This document shows, in pieces, positions 7,605 through 16,448 of a stretch of 34,032 nt of DNA. The stretch lies in contig JAOTVO010000001.1 in assembly GCA_029863355.1 (NCBI GenBank), positions 1 through 34,032 of the forward strand, given 5' to 3'. Each line of letters begins with the position of its first letter. The first letter of the stretch is position 1. The DNA comes from Candidatus Krumholzibacteriia bacterium. Lineage in GTDB: Bacteria; Krumholzibacteriota; Krumholzibacteria; WVZY01; JAKEHA01. Below the pieces are notes generated by a model, which was not told the DNA's origin, ran no database searches, and saw nothing but the letters and a program-made list of their open reading frames with translations. The position numbers and the translations under genes were made by a program.

Positions 7605-9010
7605 AGCGGGTTCTGCTCGCTGGGGCCGCCCTCGCCACGCTCGCCCCGGCGCTGGCGTACGCGACGCCGATGTATGCCGCGCGCGCGGGACGCACGTGCG
7701 ACAACTGCCACGTGACGCCCAACGACTGGCGCAACCCGAAGCTCGCCGAACGCAAGTGCAGTCTCTCGTGCCAGACCTGCCACGTCGACCCCGCCGGCGG
7801 AGGGATGCGCAACGCGTCGGGACGCTTCTACGGCCGCGCGACACTCCCCATGGTCGCCACCAGCCCGCGCCCCACCGTGGACTGGGACCGCGGCGTGCCC
7901 GGGCTGGGACGCCGGGACCGCGCGACGACCTACTCGCACCGTCTCCCGCTCGGCCCGGACACGTTCGAGGCAAGCCCGACCTATCGCGACTCGACGGCAG
8001 ACGGGTGGGCCTGGGGAACGCCGGCGGGCGGCGCCACGCCGTACGGCTTCTTTCCGGGACGCTACGACGAGCTCGCCGCCGATCCCATGCTCCGGATCAC
8101 CGGTGAAGTCCGTCTCGCCGCCCTGCTGAGCAAGTCATCCCTCTTCTTTCCGATGCAGTTCGACGTCTCGACCGCGCTGCACCCGGTGCACCACGTCACC
8201 GCCTTCGCCAACGTGGGCGTGCGCGGCCGCGCCAGTGGTTACGGCGACACGTTCGACGACAGCCACACGCCCTATTTCCGAGAGGCATTCGTGCTCCTGC
8301 ACGAGGCGCCGCTCAATTCGTACGTGAAGGGGGGGCGCTTCGTGCCCTCGTACGGCCTGCGTCTGGACGATCACACGTCGCGCATTCGTCGCGAGTTCGA
8401 GCTGGACGGTTCGTTGCCGGAATCGCGCGTGACGGGGGTGGAGGTGGGCGCGGCGCCGAACTATCCTTTCGTGCAGGCGGCGTACTTCCGCATGGCGTCG
8501 CGCGCGCGCGCGCCGGACCCGTGGGACATCTTCGACGTAGACGAAGGGTGGGGCGCCTCTCTGAACGGGGGCTATCGCGACGAGGGGTGGGCGCTGGCCG
8601 CGAGCGCGCTCGCGCGGCGGCGCCCGCTGGAAGAGGGAGGAGACACCGACACCTACGGCGTCTACGCGGCGGTCAATCCTTGGCACTACGCGCGTTCGTT
8701 GCCGATCACCTATCAAGTGGAGTACGACATCGGCTCGCGACAGCGAGCCAGCGGCATGCGGACGAATCTGTCGGCGTTCTACCACGAGCTGGACTGGCTG
8801 GTGCGGAACGGCGTGAACGTGCTAGTCGCGCACGACTGGTCGGATCCCGACCACGAGGTGCGAGACGACGACACGCATCGCGTGCAAGCGGGGGTACAGA
8901 TCGTGCCCTATCCCGGCGTGTCGATCGACGCCCGCGCGAGAGCCCTCCTGCTGCCCCGCGGCGAGGGCTCGGACGCCGACATTTTCCTGCAGCTGCATCT
9001 TTGGAACTGA
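7601..9010 (+). CDS. Outer-membrane beta-barrel protein with N-terminal diheme c-type domain
   Basis: A 469-residue protein. Residues 1-21 form a signal peptide (MKRVLLAGAALATL, cleavage near AYA-TP). Two c-type heme sites follow closely, CDNCH (33-37) and CQTCH (57-61), with an extra Cys53 in KCSLSC. From about residue 150 the sequence alternates polar and hydrophobic residues with many aromatic girdle residues and ends DIFLQLHLWN, as expected for an outer-membrane barrel. ATG 7601 overlaps the previous stop; ATG 7586, with GGAGG 4 nt upstream, is an in-frame alternative adding MQPRA. Fused heme-barrel proteins could carry electrons across the outer membrane or anchor hemes at it; that role is inferred, and no larger multiheme cytochrome is nearby. 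Confidence 0.7.
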   Translation: MKRVLLAGAALATLAPALAYATPMYAARAGRTCDNCHVTPNDWRNPKLAERKCSLSCQTCHVDPAGGGMRNASGRFYGRATLPMVATSPRPTVDWDRGVPGLGRRDRATTYSHRLPLGPDTFEASPTYRDSTADGWAWGTPAGGATPYGFFPGRYDELAADPMLRITGEVRLAALLSKSSLFFPMQFDVSTALHPVHHVTAFANVGVRGRASGYGDTFDDSHTPYFREAFVLLHEAPLNSYVKGGRFVPSYGLRLDDHTSRIRREFELDGSLPESRVTGVEVGAAPNYPFVQAAYFRMASRARAPDPWDIFDVDEGWGASLNGGYRDEGWALAASALARRRPLEEGGDTDTYGVYAAVNPWHYARSLPITYQVEYDIGSRQRASGMRTNLSAFYHELDWLVRNGVNVLVAHDWSDPDHEVRDDDTHRVQAGVQIVPYPGVSIDARARALLLPRGEGSDADIFLQLHLWN

Positions 9011-9054
9011 CACACCGGTCGCCCGAAGCGGCCGGCGGACCGAAGCGAACGTCC

Positions 9055-10812
9055 ATGAGACAAGCGCCGAGCGTTGCATTGATCCTCTGCGTCATGCCCG
9101 TGCTGCTCGCGTCCTTCGGGTGTTCGGGCCGGTTACATTCTCGCAAACTCACCGTCGAGATCGAAGGTCTCTCGGGAGCGCCGCTCAAGAACGTCGAGGC
9201 GTCCGTCGGCATCGCCGCGTCGGCCGCGCGCAGACGCGACGTATCGGACGACGACGTCCAGCGCTTGCACGAGCGCGCACCGGAGGAGGTCGCGCTCGCG
9301 CTGCAGCCGTTCGGCTACTACGGCGCGCGCGTCGAGCCGCGTCTCGAGCGCCGCCACGGCCGGTGGCGCGCCCGCTATCTCGTCGACCCCGGAGCCGTCG
9401 TCACGGTACGCAGTCTCTCCGTGGAGCTGAGCGGTGAGGGGCGCACGGAGCCCGCGTTCACGCGGCTGGTGAAGGGCTTCCCGCTAGCCGAGGGAGACGC
9501 GCTGTGGCACGGCCTCTACGAAGGGGGCAAAGCGGCGTTCATTCGGGTCGCCGCGGACAGCGGTTACCTCGACGCGGTTTTCGACACGGCCACGGTCCTC
9601 GTGGATCTCGACGCGCTCGCCGCCGACGTCGTGGTGCGTTTCGACACCGGGCCACGCTTCCGCTTTGGCGAAGTGACGTTCGAGCAGGACATCGTCGACG
9701 AGTCGGTGCTGCGCGCCCTCGTGCGGTTCAGTCGCGGGACCCCTTTTCGGAGCCCGCAGCTCATCGAATTGCAGCAGGCGTTGAGTGACGTTGGTTACTT
9801 CTCCCGGGTGGAGGTGAAGCCGCGGCGGGATCTCGCACAGGGACTGGAAGTGCCCATCGAAATCAAGTTGGCGCCGAAAGGCCGCACGCGCACGGAAGTC
9901 GGCGCGGGCTATGGCACCGACACCGGGCCGCGCCTCACGCTCAAGCTCTCCCTGCGACGCCTCAATCGCGTCGGCCACAACGCCGAGCTGGAGGGAAGGA
10001 TATCGGCCATCGAGCAGAGCGCGTCGGCGCGCTACCTGATGCCCAGCATGTACCCGAGCACGTGGCTCAAGACGGTGTTCGCCGGCTACCAGAAACTCGA
10101 CCCGACCAGCAGCGAGAGCGAGAAGGTCTCCGTGGGCGGCACGGCGAGCCATCGGCGCTGGGGGCTCAAGGAGACATGGTCGCTGCGCTTCGAGCACGAG
10201 ACCTTCCGCGTCGGCGTGGACGACGGCACCTCCGATCTGCTCATGCCCGGCCTGGATTGGATGCACGTGCGCGCCGACGACCGCATCTTCACGCGCAGGG
10301 GGCGGCGCATTCGTCTGTACGTCGATGGCGCCCACGACCAGGTGGCGTCGAGCGCGACTTTCCTGCGCACGAAGTTCGAGGGCAAGGCGATAGCCAGCCT
10401 GGCACCGAACGCGCGCTTTATCGTGCGCGCCGAGCTGGGGCGCACGTTCACGTCGCAGTTCCGCGACCTGCCCCCGACGATCCGCTTCTTCGCCGGCGGC
10501 GACCAGAGCGTGCGCGGATACGAGTTCCGGTCCCTCGGTCCCGTCGATGAGGGAGGAACGGTGATCGGCGGCGACGCGATTATCGTGGGGAGCGTGGAGA
10601 CGGATTACTTCTTCACGTCCAAGTGGGGCATGGCGCTGTTCTTCGACGCCGGCAACGCCTACTCCTCGTCGTTGCGCGAGGAGCTGGCGAAGGGGACGGG
10701 CGTTGGCCTGCGCTGGCGCTCGCCGGTCGGGCTGCTCCGCCTCGACGGAGCCGTTGCCCTGGACAAAGACTACGACTTTCGCGTGCACTTCGTGATCGGA
10801 CCGGACCTGTGA
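9055..10812 (+). CDS. tamA: TamA-like Omp85 family outer-membrane protein
   Basis: A 585-residue Omp85 protein. A signal peptide with a Cys near residue 23 (LLASFGCSG) is followed by three POTRA-like repeats (about residues 30-290; for example FRFGEVTFEQDIVDESVLRALVRFSRGTPFRSPQLIELQQALSDVGYFSRVEV) and a 16-strand-type barrel. The conserved barrel loop motif FFAGGDQSVRGYEFRSLGP is intact, and the C-terminus has GTGVGLRWRSPVGLLRLDGA as in TamA. TamA works with TamB in outer-membrane protein assembly and lipid transport between membranes. The ATG is 44 nt after the heme-barrel gene; earlier in-frame starts lie inside that gene. The stop overlaps the GTG start of tamB, which fixes the pairing. 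Confidence 0.88.
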   Translation: MRQAPSVALILCVMPVLLASFGCSGRLHSRKLTVEIEGLSGAPLKNVEASVGIAASAARRRDVSDDDVQRLHERAPEEVALALQPFGYYGARVEPRLERRHGRWRARYLVDPGAVVTVRSLSVELSGEGRTEPAFTRLVKGFPLAEGDALWHGLYEGGKAAFIRVAADSGYLDAVFDTATVLVDLDALAADVVVRFDTGPRFRFGEVTFEQDIVDESVLRALVRFSRGTPFRSPQLIELQQALSDVGYFSRVEVKPRRDLAQGLEVPIEIKLAPKGRTRTEVGAGYGTDTGPRLTLKLSLRRLNRVGHNAELEGRISAIEQSASARYLMPSMYPSTWLKTVFAGYQKLDPTSSESEKVSVGGTASHRRWGLKETWSLRFEHETFRVGVDDGTSDLLMPGLDWMHVRADDRIFTRRGRRIRLYVDGAHDQVASSATFLRTKFEGKAIASLAPNARFIVRAELGRTFTSQFRDLPPTIRFFAGGDQSVRGYEFRSLGPVDEGGTVIGGDAIIVGSVETDYFFTSKWGMALFFDAGNAYSSSLREELAKGTGVGLRWRSPVGLLRLDGAVALDKDYDFRVHFVIGPDL

Positions 10813-13800
10813 GAAGGACGCTGCGCATCATCTCGCGCGTGCTCGCCGGAATCGCCCTGACGGCGGGCGTACTCGTGGCGTTGGCCGCGGCTGCGGTCGC
10901 CTTCCTCGTCGGCACGACCAGCGGGGGGCGCATCGCCCTGCGCACGCTGGATCGGTTGCCGGTGGGGGTGGCCGTGGGCGAGTTCCACGGACGGCTGGCG
11001 AGTCGCTTCGAGCTGCGCGGCATGTCGCTGGACGCGCCGCCGATCTCGGTGACCGCGGAGCGCGTGGCGGTGGCGTGGCGCCCGCTGGCGCTGCACGGGC
11101 GGCGGCTGGATCTGCGCGACATCGAAGTCGAGGGGCTCGCGGTCGCGATCGCCGCGCGCGACGACACGGTTCCCGCGGCGCCAGACACCGCCTCGGCCCG
11201 CCCCGCCGGGCGCCCCGCGCTGCCAGTGGAGATCATGGTTGGGCGCCTCTTGCTGCGCGACGCAGACGTGATGGCGCCCGGCGTCGTGGCGACGATATCC
11301 GAGCTGACGGCGGCGGGCGGTATGGACGACGCGCGCGTCACGGCGCGCGCACACGTAATGCCGGAGGGCATGCCCGCCGCGGACGTCGCTCTGGGTGCGC
11401 GCGCGAGCTGGCACGAGGCACGCATCGACTCGCTCCGCGTAGGCCTGGCGGGAGGGGTCGTCGCGTTGAGCGGGACGACGTCGTGGTTGCCAGAGGTGCG
11501 CTGGGACGTGCTCCTGAGGGTGGACGGCATTGCGCCCGGCGTGATCCTGGGCGACACGGCCGGCTGGCCGGGCGTCCTGTCGTTGCGGGGTTCGTCGAAC
11601 GGCACCGTGACCGCGGACGGTCCGTGGGCGTTCGCGAAGATCGACACGCTGGCGGGCTTGCTCCGCGGCTACCCGCTCGATGGACGCATCACGGTTGAAA
11701 TCGCGCCGGCGGGCGCCGACATCGCCGAGCTGGTGCTCGCCGTGGCGGGCGGCACGGTCCGCGTGGCGGGAGATGTCGCGTGGTCGCCGCGCGTGCAGTG
11801 GGCGCTCGCCGTAGAGGCGGACGGGGTGGACCCTGCGGGAATCACGCCCGCGGCGGCCGACTGGCCGGGGCGCGTGGACCTCCGCGTGCGCTCCGAAGGC
11901 AAACTCACTGATGGTGGGATCGTTGCAACAGCGCGCATCGACACGCTGGAAGGGACGGTGCGCGAGCGATCCCTGCGGGCGCGCGCCGAGGGGCGCGTGC
12001 GTGGCCGCGAAGTCGAGATCACCGATCTCGCACTCGCGCTGGGCGGCAACGAGCTGCGCGTTTCCGGCGTGATTGGTGACACGCTCGCGATCGGCGTCGA
12101 TGCCATACTCCCCGATCTCGCGCTCGCGCACGCGGACGTCGGGGGCGCGGCGCGCGTAGAGGCCCACGCGAGCGGACCGCGCGGGGCCCCGCGCGTGCGT
12201 GCGCGCGTCAGCGCCGACACCTTGCGCTTCCGCCACTACCGGGTGGCGGCGCTGAGCGTGGACGCCGACGCCGACCTGGCGCCGGGCGGTGGCGTGGACA
12301 TCCAGCTGGAAGCGGATAGTCTGCGCGCGGCCGGCCGCGCAATCGACCGCCTCTACGCGCGGGTGGCGGGCCGCGTGGAGAAGCACACTTTCTCGGCACA
12401 CGCGAGCGCCGGGTCCACCTCCGTGCGCATCGCGGCTGCGGGTGCGTACGCGGAGCGGGCGTGGGCCGGCGCCCTCGACTCACTCACCGTGGGCGGCACG
12501 CCCGCCGGCGACTGGCGCACGCGTGCGCCGGCCGAGGTGGCGGTGGCGAGCGAGCGCGTGTCGGTATCTCGCCTGGTGCTCGACTCGAACGGCGCCTCGA
12601 TCGCGCTCGACGGCCGGTGGGCGCGCGGGGACTCGGCCGCTCTGCACTTCGAGATCCAGCGCGTTCCCGCCGCGCTTGCCCAGCTCGTCCTTCCCGCCGG
12701 ATGGAGCGCTTCCGGCACCGTCGATGCCGCGGCCGCGGCCGCGCTCGCGCCGGACGGCGGCCTGCGCGCCGACCTTTCCGTGCCGCCCGCGACGTTCGAG
12801 ATCCGCTTGCCAGTGGGCGAAGGACACGAGGTGCTTCGGCTCGACAGCACGGCGGTTGCGGTGCGCGTCGATTCATCGGGCTCGGCGGCGAGCCTCCACG
12901 TGAACCTCGTCTATCGAGGGGAGTCGGTGGCCCGCTTGCGCGGCGAAGGCACGGCGCCGGGCCTCTCCAGGGCCGATCGCTTCACGTCCGAACAGCCCGT
13001 CTCCTTTCGCGTCGCGGCGGGGGCGAGCGACCTCTCCTTCCTCGGGCGTCTCTCACCGCCCATCGCGCCCACGGCGGGGAGCTTCGACTTCGTGGCCGAG
13101 GGAGAGGGCACGCTCGGCAGTCTCCCCGTGCGTTGGGAGATGGAGGTGGCCGGCGGCGCGGCGCGGCTACGCACTTACGGCCTGCAACTGCAGGACGTCG
13201 CGATGAACGCCCACGGCGTGCGCGGAAAGGGATTCACGTTGGAGGGGATGGCGCGGTCGGGCGGCGGCGAGCTGCGCTTGGAGACCACGCTGGATCGGCG
13301 CGGCGACGAGCGGCGCTCGCGCATCCGCGTCCACGGCCGCCGCTTCGAGATCGCCAACACCGCACAGGCGCGCGTGACCGTCTCGCCCGACGTCACCGTG
13401 GACATCGCCGGGCGGAAAGTTGCGTTGGAGGGCGACGTCGAGATCCCGTGGGCGAAGATCGAGCTGCTCGACGTGCCGCAATCGGCCGTCGGCGTATCGA
13501 AGGACGTCGTCATCGCGGGCGAGGAACACCCCGGCGAGGCGCCGGTCGACGTCACCGCGCGCCTGCGCTTCGCCCTCGGCGACAGCGTCGAGTTCCGCGG
13601 CTTCAACCTGACCGCCAAGCTCGAGGGGGGTGTACTCGTGATCGAAGAGCCCGGCCGCCCCACCGCCGGCAGCGGCGAGCTGCGCATCGAGGACGGCAAG
13701 TACAACGCGTACGGCCAGCCGCTCGAGATCGACCCCGGCAAAATCGTCTTCACCGGCGGCCCCATCGACAACCCCGGACTCGACATCCGCGCCTATCGTA

Positions 13801-14252
13801 AGGCGAGCGACGGCGTGATCGCGGGCGTGCGCGTGCGCGGAACGGCACGCGACCCGCGCATCGAGGTCTTCTCCGAGCCGGCGATGTCGCAGTCCGAGGC
13901 GCTGTCGTACCTCATCACCGGCCGGCCGCTCGACCAGGCGCAGGGCTCCCAGTCCGACATGGTGGCGGCCGCGGCGCTCTCGCTGGGTATGCAGCAGGGG
14001 AACGTTCTGACCCAGTCGATGGGCCGCGAGATGGGACTGGACGAGGCGCGCCTGGAGATGACCAGTTCGGGCGCCGCCGCGTTCACCTCGGGCAAGTACC
14101 TCTCGCCGCGCCTCTACATCAGTAACACCCTCGGCCTCTTCGACCAGTCCGTCATCTGGCGCGTGCAGTATATGCTCTCCGCTCAGTGGACGCTGCAGGC
14201 CGAGTCGGGCGTGTCTACGGGAAGCGATCTCTTCTACAAGATCGAGTGGTGA
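10809..14252 (+). CDS. tamB: TamB-like translocation/assembly module protein
   Basis: A 1147-residue protein with an N-terminal membrane anchor (about residues 8-32, LAGIALTAGVLVALAAAAVAF), a long repetitive beta-rich body typical of AsmA/TamB periplasmic bridges, and a C-terminal TamB domain (DUF490). The domain shows GSGELRIEDGKYNAYGQ, PGKIVFTGGPIDNPGLDIRA, SYLITGRPLDQA and an ending YLSPRLYISNTLGLFDQ ... ESGVSTGSDLFYKIEW. With TamA it spans the periplasm and is thought to conduct lipids or support barrel insertion. The start is the GTG at 10809, overlapping the tamA stop as GTGA; earlier in-frame codons fall inside tamA. The length is close to that of enterobacterial TamB. Confidence 0.88.
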   Translation: MRRTLRIISRVLAGIALTAGVLVALAAAAVAFLVGTTSGGRIALRTLDRLPVGVAVGEFHGRLASRFELRGMSLDAPPISVTAERVAVAWRPLALHGRRLDLRDIEVEGLAVAIAARDDTVPAAPDTASARPAGRPALPVEIMVGRLLLRDADVMAPGVVATISELTAAGGMDDARVTARAHVMPEGMPAADVALGARASWHEARIDSLRVGLAGGVVALSGTTSWLPEVRWDVLLRVDGIAPGVILGDTAGWPGVLSLRGSSNGTVTADGPWAFAKIDTLAGLLRGYPLDGRITVEIAPAGADIAELVLAVAGGTVRVAGDVAWSPRVQWALAVEADGVDPAGITPAAADWPGRVDLRVRSEGKLTDGGIVATARIDTLEGTVRERSLRARAEGRVRGREVEITDLALALGGNELRVSGVIGDTLAIGVDAILPDLALAHADVGGAARVEAHASGPRGAPRVRARVSADTLRFRHYRVAALSVDADADLAPGGGVDIQLEADSLRAAGRAIDRLYARVAGRVEKHTFSAHASAGSTSVRIAAAGAYAERAWAGALDSLTVGGTPAGDWRTRAPAEVAVASERVSVSRLVLDSNGASIALDGRWARGDSAALHFEIQRVPAALAQLVLPAGWSASGTVDAAAAAALAPDGGLRADLSVPPATFEIRLPVGEGHEVLRLDSTAVAVRVDSSGSAASLHVNLVYRGESVARLRGEGTAPGLSRADRFTSEQPVSFRVAAGASDLSFLGRLSPPIAPTAGSFDFVAEGEGTLGSLPVRWEMEVAGGAARLRTYGLQLQDVAMNAHGVRGKGFTLEGMARSGGGELRLETTLDRRGDERRSRIRVHGRRFEIANTAQARVTVSPDVTVDIAGRKVALEGDVEIPWAKIELLDVPQSAVGVSKDVVIAGEEHPGEAPVDVTARLRFALGDSVEFRGFNLTAKLEGGVLVIEEPGRPTAGSGELRIEDGKYNAYGQPLEIDPGKIVFTGGPIDNPGLDIRAYRKASDGVIAGVRVRGTARDPRIEVFSEPAMSQSEALSYLITGRPLDQAQGSQSDMVAAAALSLGMQQGNVLTQSMGREMGLDEARLEMTSSGAAAFTSGKYLSPRLYISNTLGLFDQSVIWRVQYMLSAQWTLQAESGVSTGSDLFYKIEW

Positions 14253-14293
14253 TACACTTGCTACTACATGGAACCGGAGAGGAAGGAGCACAC

Positions 14294-14875
14294 ATGAGTC
14301 TACACATCGTCGTCGTCTATGGGTCCGTGCGCCGCCAGCGCCGGGGCATTCGGGCAGCGCGCTTCGTGGAGCGGCAGCTGCGCGAGCGCGGGCACGAGGT
14401 GACGCTGATCGATCCACTGGAACGGCCCCTGCCGCTGCTCGATCTCACGTACAAGGAGTACGAGAAGGGCCAGGCGCCGGCGCTGCTCGAGGAGATCGCC
14501 TCGATCTACCGAGCCGCCGACGCGTTCGTCTTCGTCACCGGCGAGTACAACCATAGCCTGTCGCCCGCGCTCAAGAACTTGATCGACCACTTCATGAACG
14601 AGTATTTCTGGCGGCCCGCCGGCATCGTCAGCTACTCGGCCGGTCCCTTCGGCGGCGTGCGCGCCGCCGTCCACCTGCGCACGGTCCTGGGCGAGGTGGG
14701 CCTGGTTACCATTCCCTCGATGTTTCCCGTCTCGCACGTGGAGAAGTCCTTCGACGAGGATGGCAAGCCGCTCGACGAGACCTACGTCCGGCGCAGCGGG
14801 CGATTCTTCAACGAACTGGAGTGGTACGCGCGCGCGCTGGCGGAGGCGCGGAAGAAGGGCGTCCCGTACGAGTGA
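14294..14875 (+). CDS. NADPH-dependent FMN reductase family protein
   Basis: A 193-residue flavodoxin-fold reductase. Family signatures are VVVYGSVRRQRRGIRAARFVE at the N-terminal phosphate loop, FVTGEYNHSLSPALKNLIDHF (family pattern PEYN-S----LKN-ID) and YSAGPFGGVRAAVHLRTVLGEVG. Such enzymes reduce FMN, quinones or azo compounds with NAD(P)H in the cytosol. ATG 14294 is chosen because GGAAGGAG precedes it and the protein then begins at the first strand. It lies 41 nt after tamB and may be the last gene of that run or have its own promoter; a -10-like TACACT at 14253-14258 has no convincing -35 partner. The physiological substrate cannot be told. Confidence 0.88.
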   Translation: MSLHIVVVYGSVRRQRRGIRAARFVERQLRERGHEVTLIDPLERPLPLLDLTYKEYEKGQAPALLEEIASIYRAADAFVFVTGEYNHSLSPALKNLIDHFMNEYFWRPAGIVSYSAGPFGGVRAAVHLRTVLGEVGLVTIPSMFPVSHVEKSFDEDGKPLDETYVRRSGRFFNELEWYARALAEARKKGVPYE

Positions 14876-15006
14876 CGAGTAAGTATTTTGTGGGTAAAGC
14901 TATTAGAAAAGTCCTGTCTATAGTCCGGCGCAGACAGTACGATCTGGAGGCGCCCTTGCCTCACTTTGCATGCCTCGATCGTTTCGACGAGTAGGGGAGA
15001 CACAGC

Positions 15007-15741
15007 ATGTCGTTCAGAGCTTCCGCCTCCCGGGTAATAGCGACCGCCTTGTTCTCTCTCATCGGAGCCGGACTCCTCCACACCGACTCGCGGGCGGACG
15101 AGGACTGGAGATCCGCGACCCACTGGGGCACGCTCAAGTTCCAGGGGATTCTCGCTGTTCCGCTAGGTGAGAACGAAGTCGAGGCCTGGAACGATTGCAG
15201 CGATATTCCGTTCCTCAGCTTTCTGGACTTCTACAGCGCGCTCAAGGTCAACACGGCCGGCGGCGTCGTCGCGAGCTTCGAGTACGTGTTCAACCGGCGG
15301 ATCGGGGTCGAAGTGAGCTTCATGTACCTGGCCGAGGTCATCGAGATGGAATTCACCGCGACCGACGTCGACTTGAGCATCACAGGCGCACCCAACTTCA
15401 CATTTCCCACGCTGGGCGCGAACTACCACTTCACTCCGGGGAAAGTGACAGACGTGTACGCGGGCGGCTTCGTCGCCTTGGGGGTCATCGCCACGGGCTT
15501 TCCGGCCGAAAACATCGAGATCGCCAAGGACGTCGCGCTCGGCATCGTCGCCGGTATGGACTATTACTTCAGCAAGTCGTGGAGCCTGGGTGCCAGTGTG
15601 AAATACACAGACTTCGGGCAGGTGGACTTTTCGGTGTTCCCACCCGGATTCCAGGGGCTGATCTGCAACAACGGCCTGGTAGGCTTGGGTCACCTGAACT
15701 TTGTATCGGTGTCGTTGGGAGTCGGATACCGGTTTCTGTGA
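15007..15741 (+). CDS. OmpW-like outer-membrane beta-barrel protein
   Basis: A 244-residue protein with a Sec signal peptide (ALFSLIGAGLLHTDSRA, cut near residue 31) and a small barrel. Features are FEYVFNRRIGVEVSFMYLAEV, FPTLGANYHFTPGKVTDVYAGGFVALG, GIVAGMDYYFSKSWSLGASVKYTDFG and an end SVSLGVGYRFL with aromatic residues at the C-terminus. The pattern of a variable extracellular part between GANYHF and DYYF strands fits OmpW/OmpA-like eight-stranded barrels. The ATG is preceded by AGGGGAG. The 131 bases upstream are A+T-rich and contain a TATAGT -10-like box at 14919-14924 but no clear -35. It is followed 38 nt later by a second small barrel gene, probably on the same transcript. Confidence 0.75.
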   Translation: MSFRASASRVIATALFSLIGAGLLHTDSRADEDWRSATHWGTLKFQGILAVPLGENEVEAWNDCSDIPFLSFLDFYSALKVNTAGGVVASFEYVFNRRIGVEVSFMYLAEVIEMEFTATDVDLSITGAPNFTFPTLGANYHFTPGKVTDVYAGGFVALGVIATGFPAENIEIAKDVALGIVAGMDYYFSKSWSLGASVKYTDFGQVDFSVFPPGFQGLICNNGLVGLGHLNFVSVSLGVGYRFL

Positions 15742-15779
15742 GGGGTCACTGAGCGCGCTATAAACGCGGGGGAGAAACC

Positions 15780-16448
15780 GTGAAGCTACGGCATCTGCTC
15801 ATTATAGTCGTCCTCGTCGCCGCGACGACCAACGCCGCGGTCGCGGGCAACACGTCTTTCGGCATCAAGGCGGGCCTCAATGCCGCCTCGATCACGGACA
15901 ACCCGACGTCGTGGGACCCCAGCATGTCATTCAAGCCGGGTAGTGCGGCGGGGGCCTTCTTGATCTACCAGTTCAACGACCAACTCAGCCTCCAGCCAGA
16001 GCTGTTGTACTCGCAGCGGGGCGTCACCTCCAGACTGCTCGACTACTCCATCGTCGATGTCGACCTCACGGCGTTGTTCGACTACGTAGAGATGCCCTTG
16101 CTGTTGGTGTACACGGTTCCCCTGAAAGGGAGTTTCAAACCGATTCTGTATGTGGGCCCGGTCCTCTCCTACACGTTGAGCTCCGAATTGGACCTGTCGG
16201 CATCGCTTCTATCGGTGTCGGTCGATATAGGTTCTGTTACGCACGTAAATGACTTCGGCGGGATCGTAGGTACGGGATTCCGGTGGGATGCCGGAAGCGG
16301 GATGGTAACGTTCGACATCCGCTACCAGCGTGGGTTCACCAACGTGATTACGAGCGGCGACTTCGAGATCAACGGCGACCCGCAGGTGATCGAAGCGGAC
16401 GACATCAAGAACCAGGGTTTTGCCCTCCTGTTGGGATATGCGTTCTAA
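15780..16448 (+). CDS. PorT-like outer-membrane beta-barrel protein
   Basis: A 222-residue secreted barrel protein. The signal peptide is MKLRHLLIIVVLVAATTNA with cleavage near AVA-GNTS. The mature start SFGIKAGLNAASI, followed by GAFLIYQFNDQLSLQPELLYSQRG, VEMPLLLVYTVP and the aromatic end GFALLLGYAF, matches the outer-membrane beta-barrel (PorT) domain common in FCB-group bacteria. Its function is unknown; relatives are small porin-like or assembly proteins. The start is a GTG with GGGGGAG upstream. The last 11 bases overlap the start of the patatin-barrel gene, which suggests co-translation with it. Confidence 0.75.
   Translation: MKLRHLLIIVVLVAATTNAAVAGNTSFGIKAGLNAASITDNPTSWDPSMSFKPGSAAGAFLIYQFNDQLSLQPELLYSQRGVTSRLLDYSIVDVDLTALFDYVEMPLLLVYTVPLKGSFKPILYVGPVLSYTLSSELDLSASLLSVSVDIGSVTHVNDFGGIVGTGFRWDAGSGMVTFDIRYQRGFTNVITSGDFEINGDPQVIEADDIKNQGFALLLGYAF

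Noticed and set aside
9055..9130. Possible lipobox in the TamA signal sequence (SFGC)
   Set aside because: The -3 position is not a good fit to the lipobox consensus, and Omp85 proteins are normally cleaved by signal peptidase I; not called as a lipoprotein.
9484..10788. Minus-strand frame of 434 codons opposite tamA
   Set aside because: Shadow of tamA; no start signal or motif, and the plus strand encodes a clear Omp85 protein.
10770..12401. Minus-strand frame of 543 codons opposite tamB
   Set aside because: Arg- and Ala-rich, low-complexity product typical of antisense frames in high-G+C DNA.
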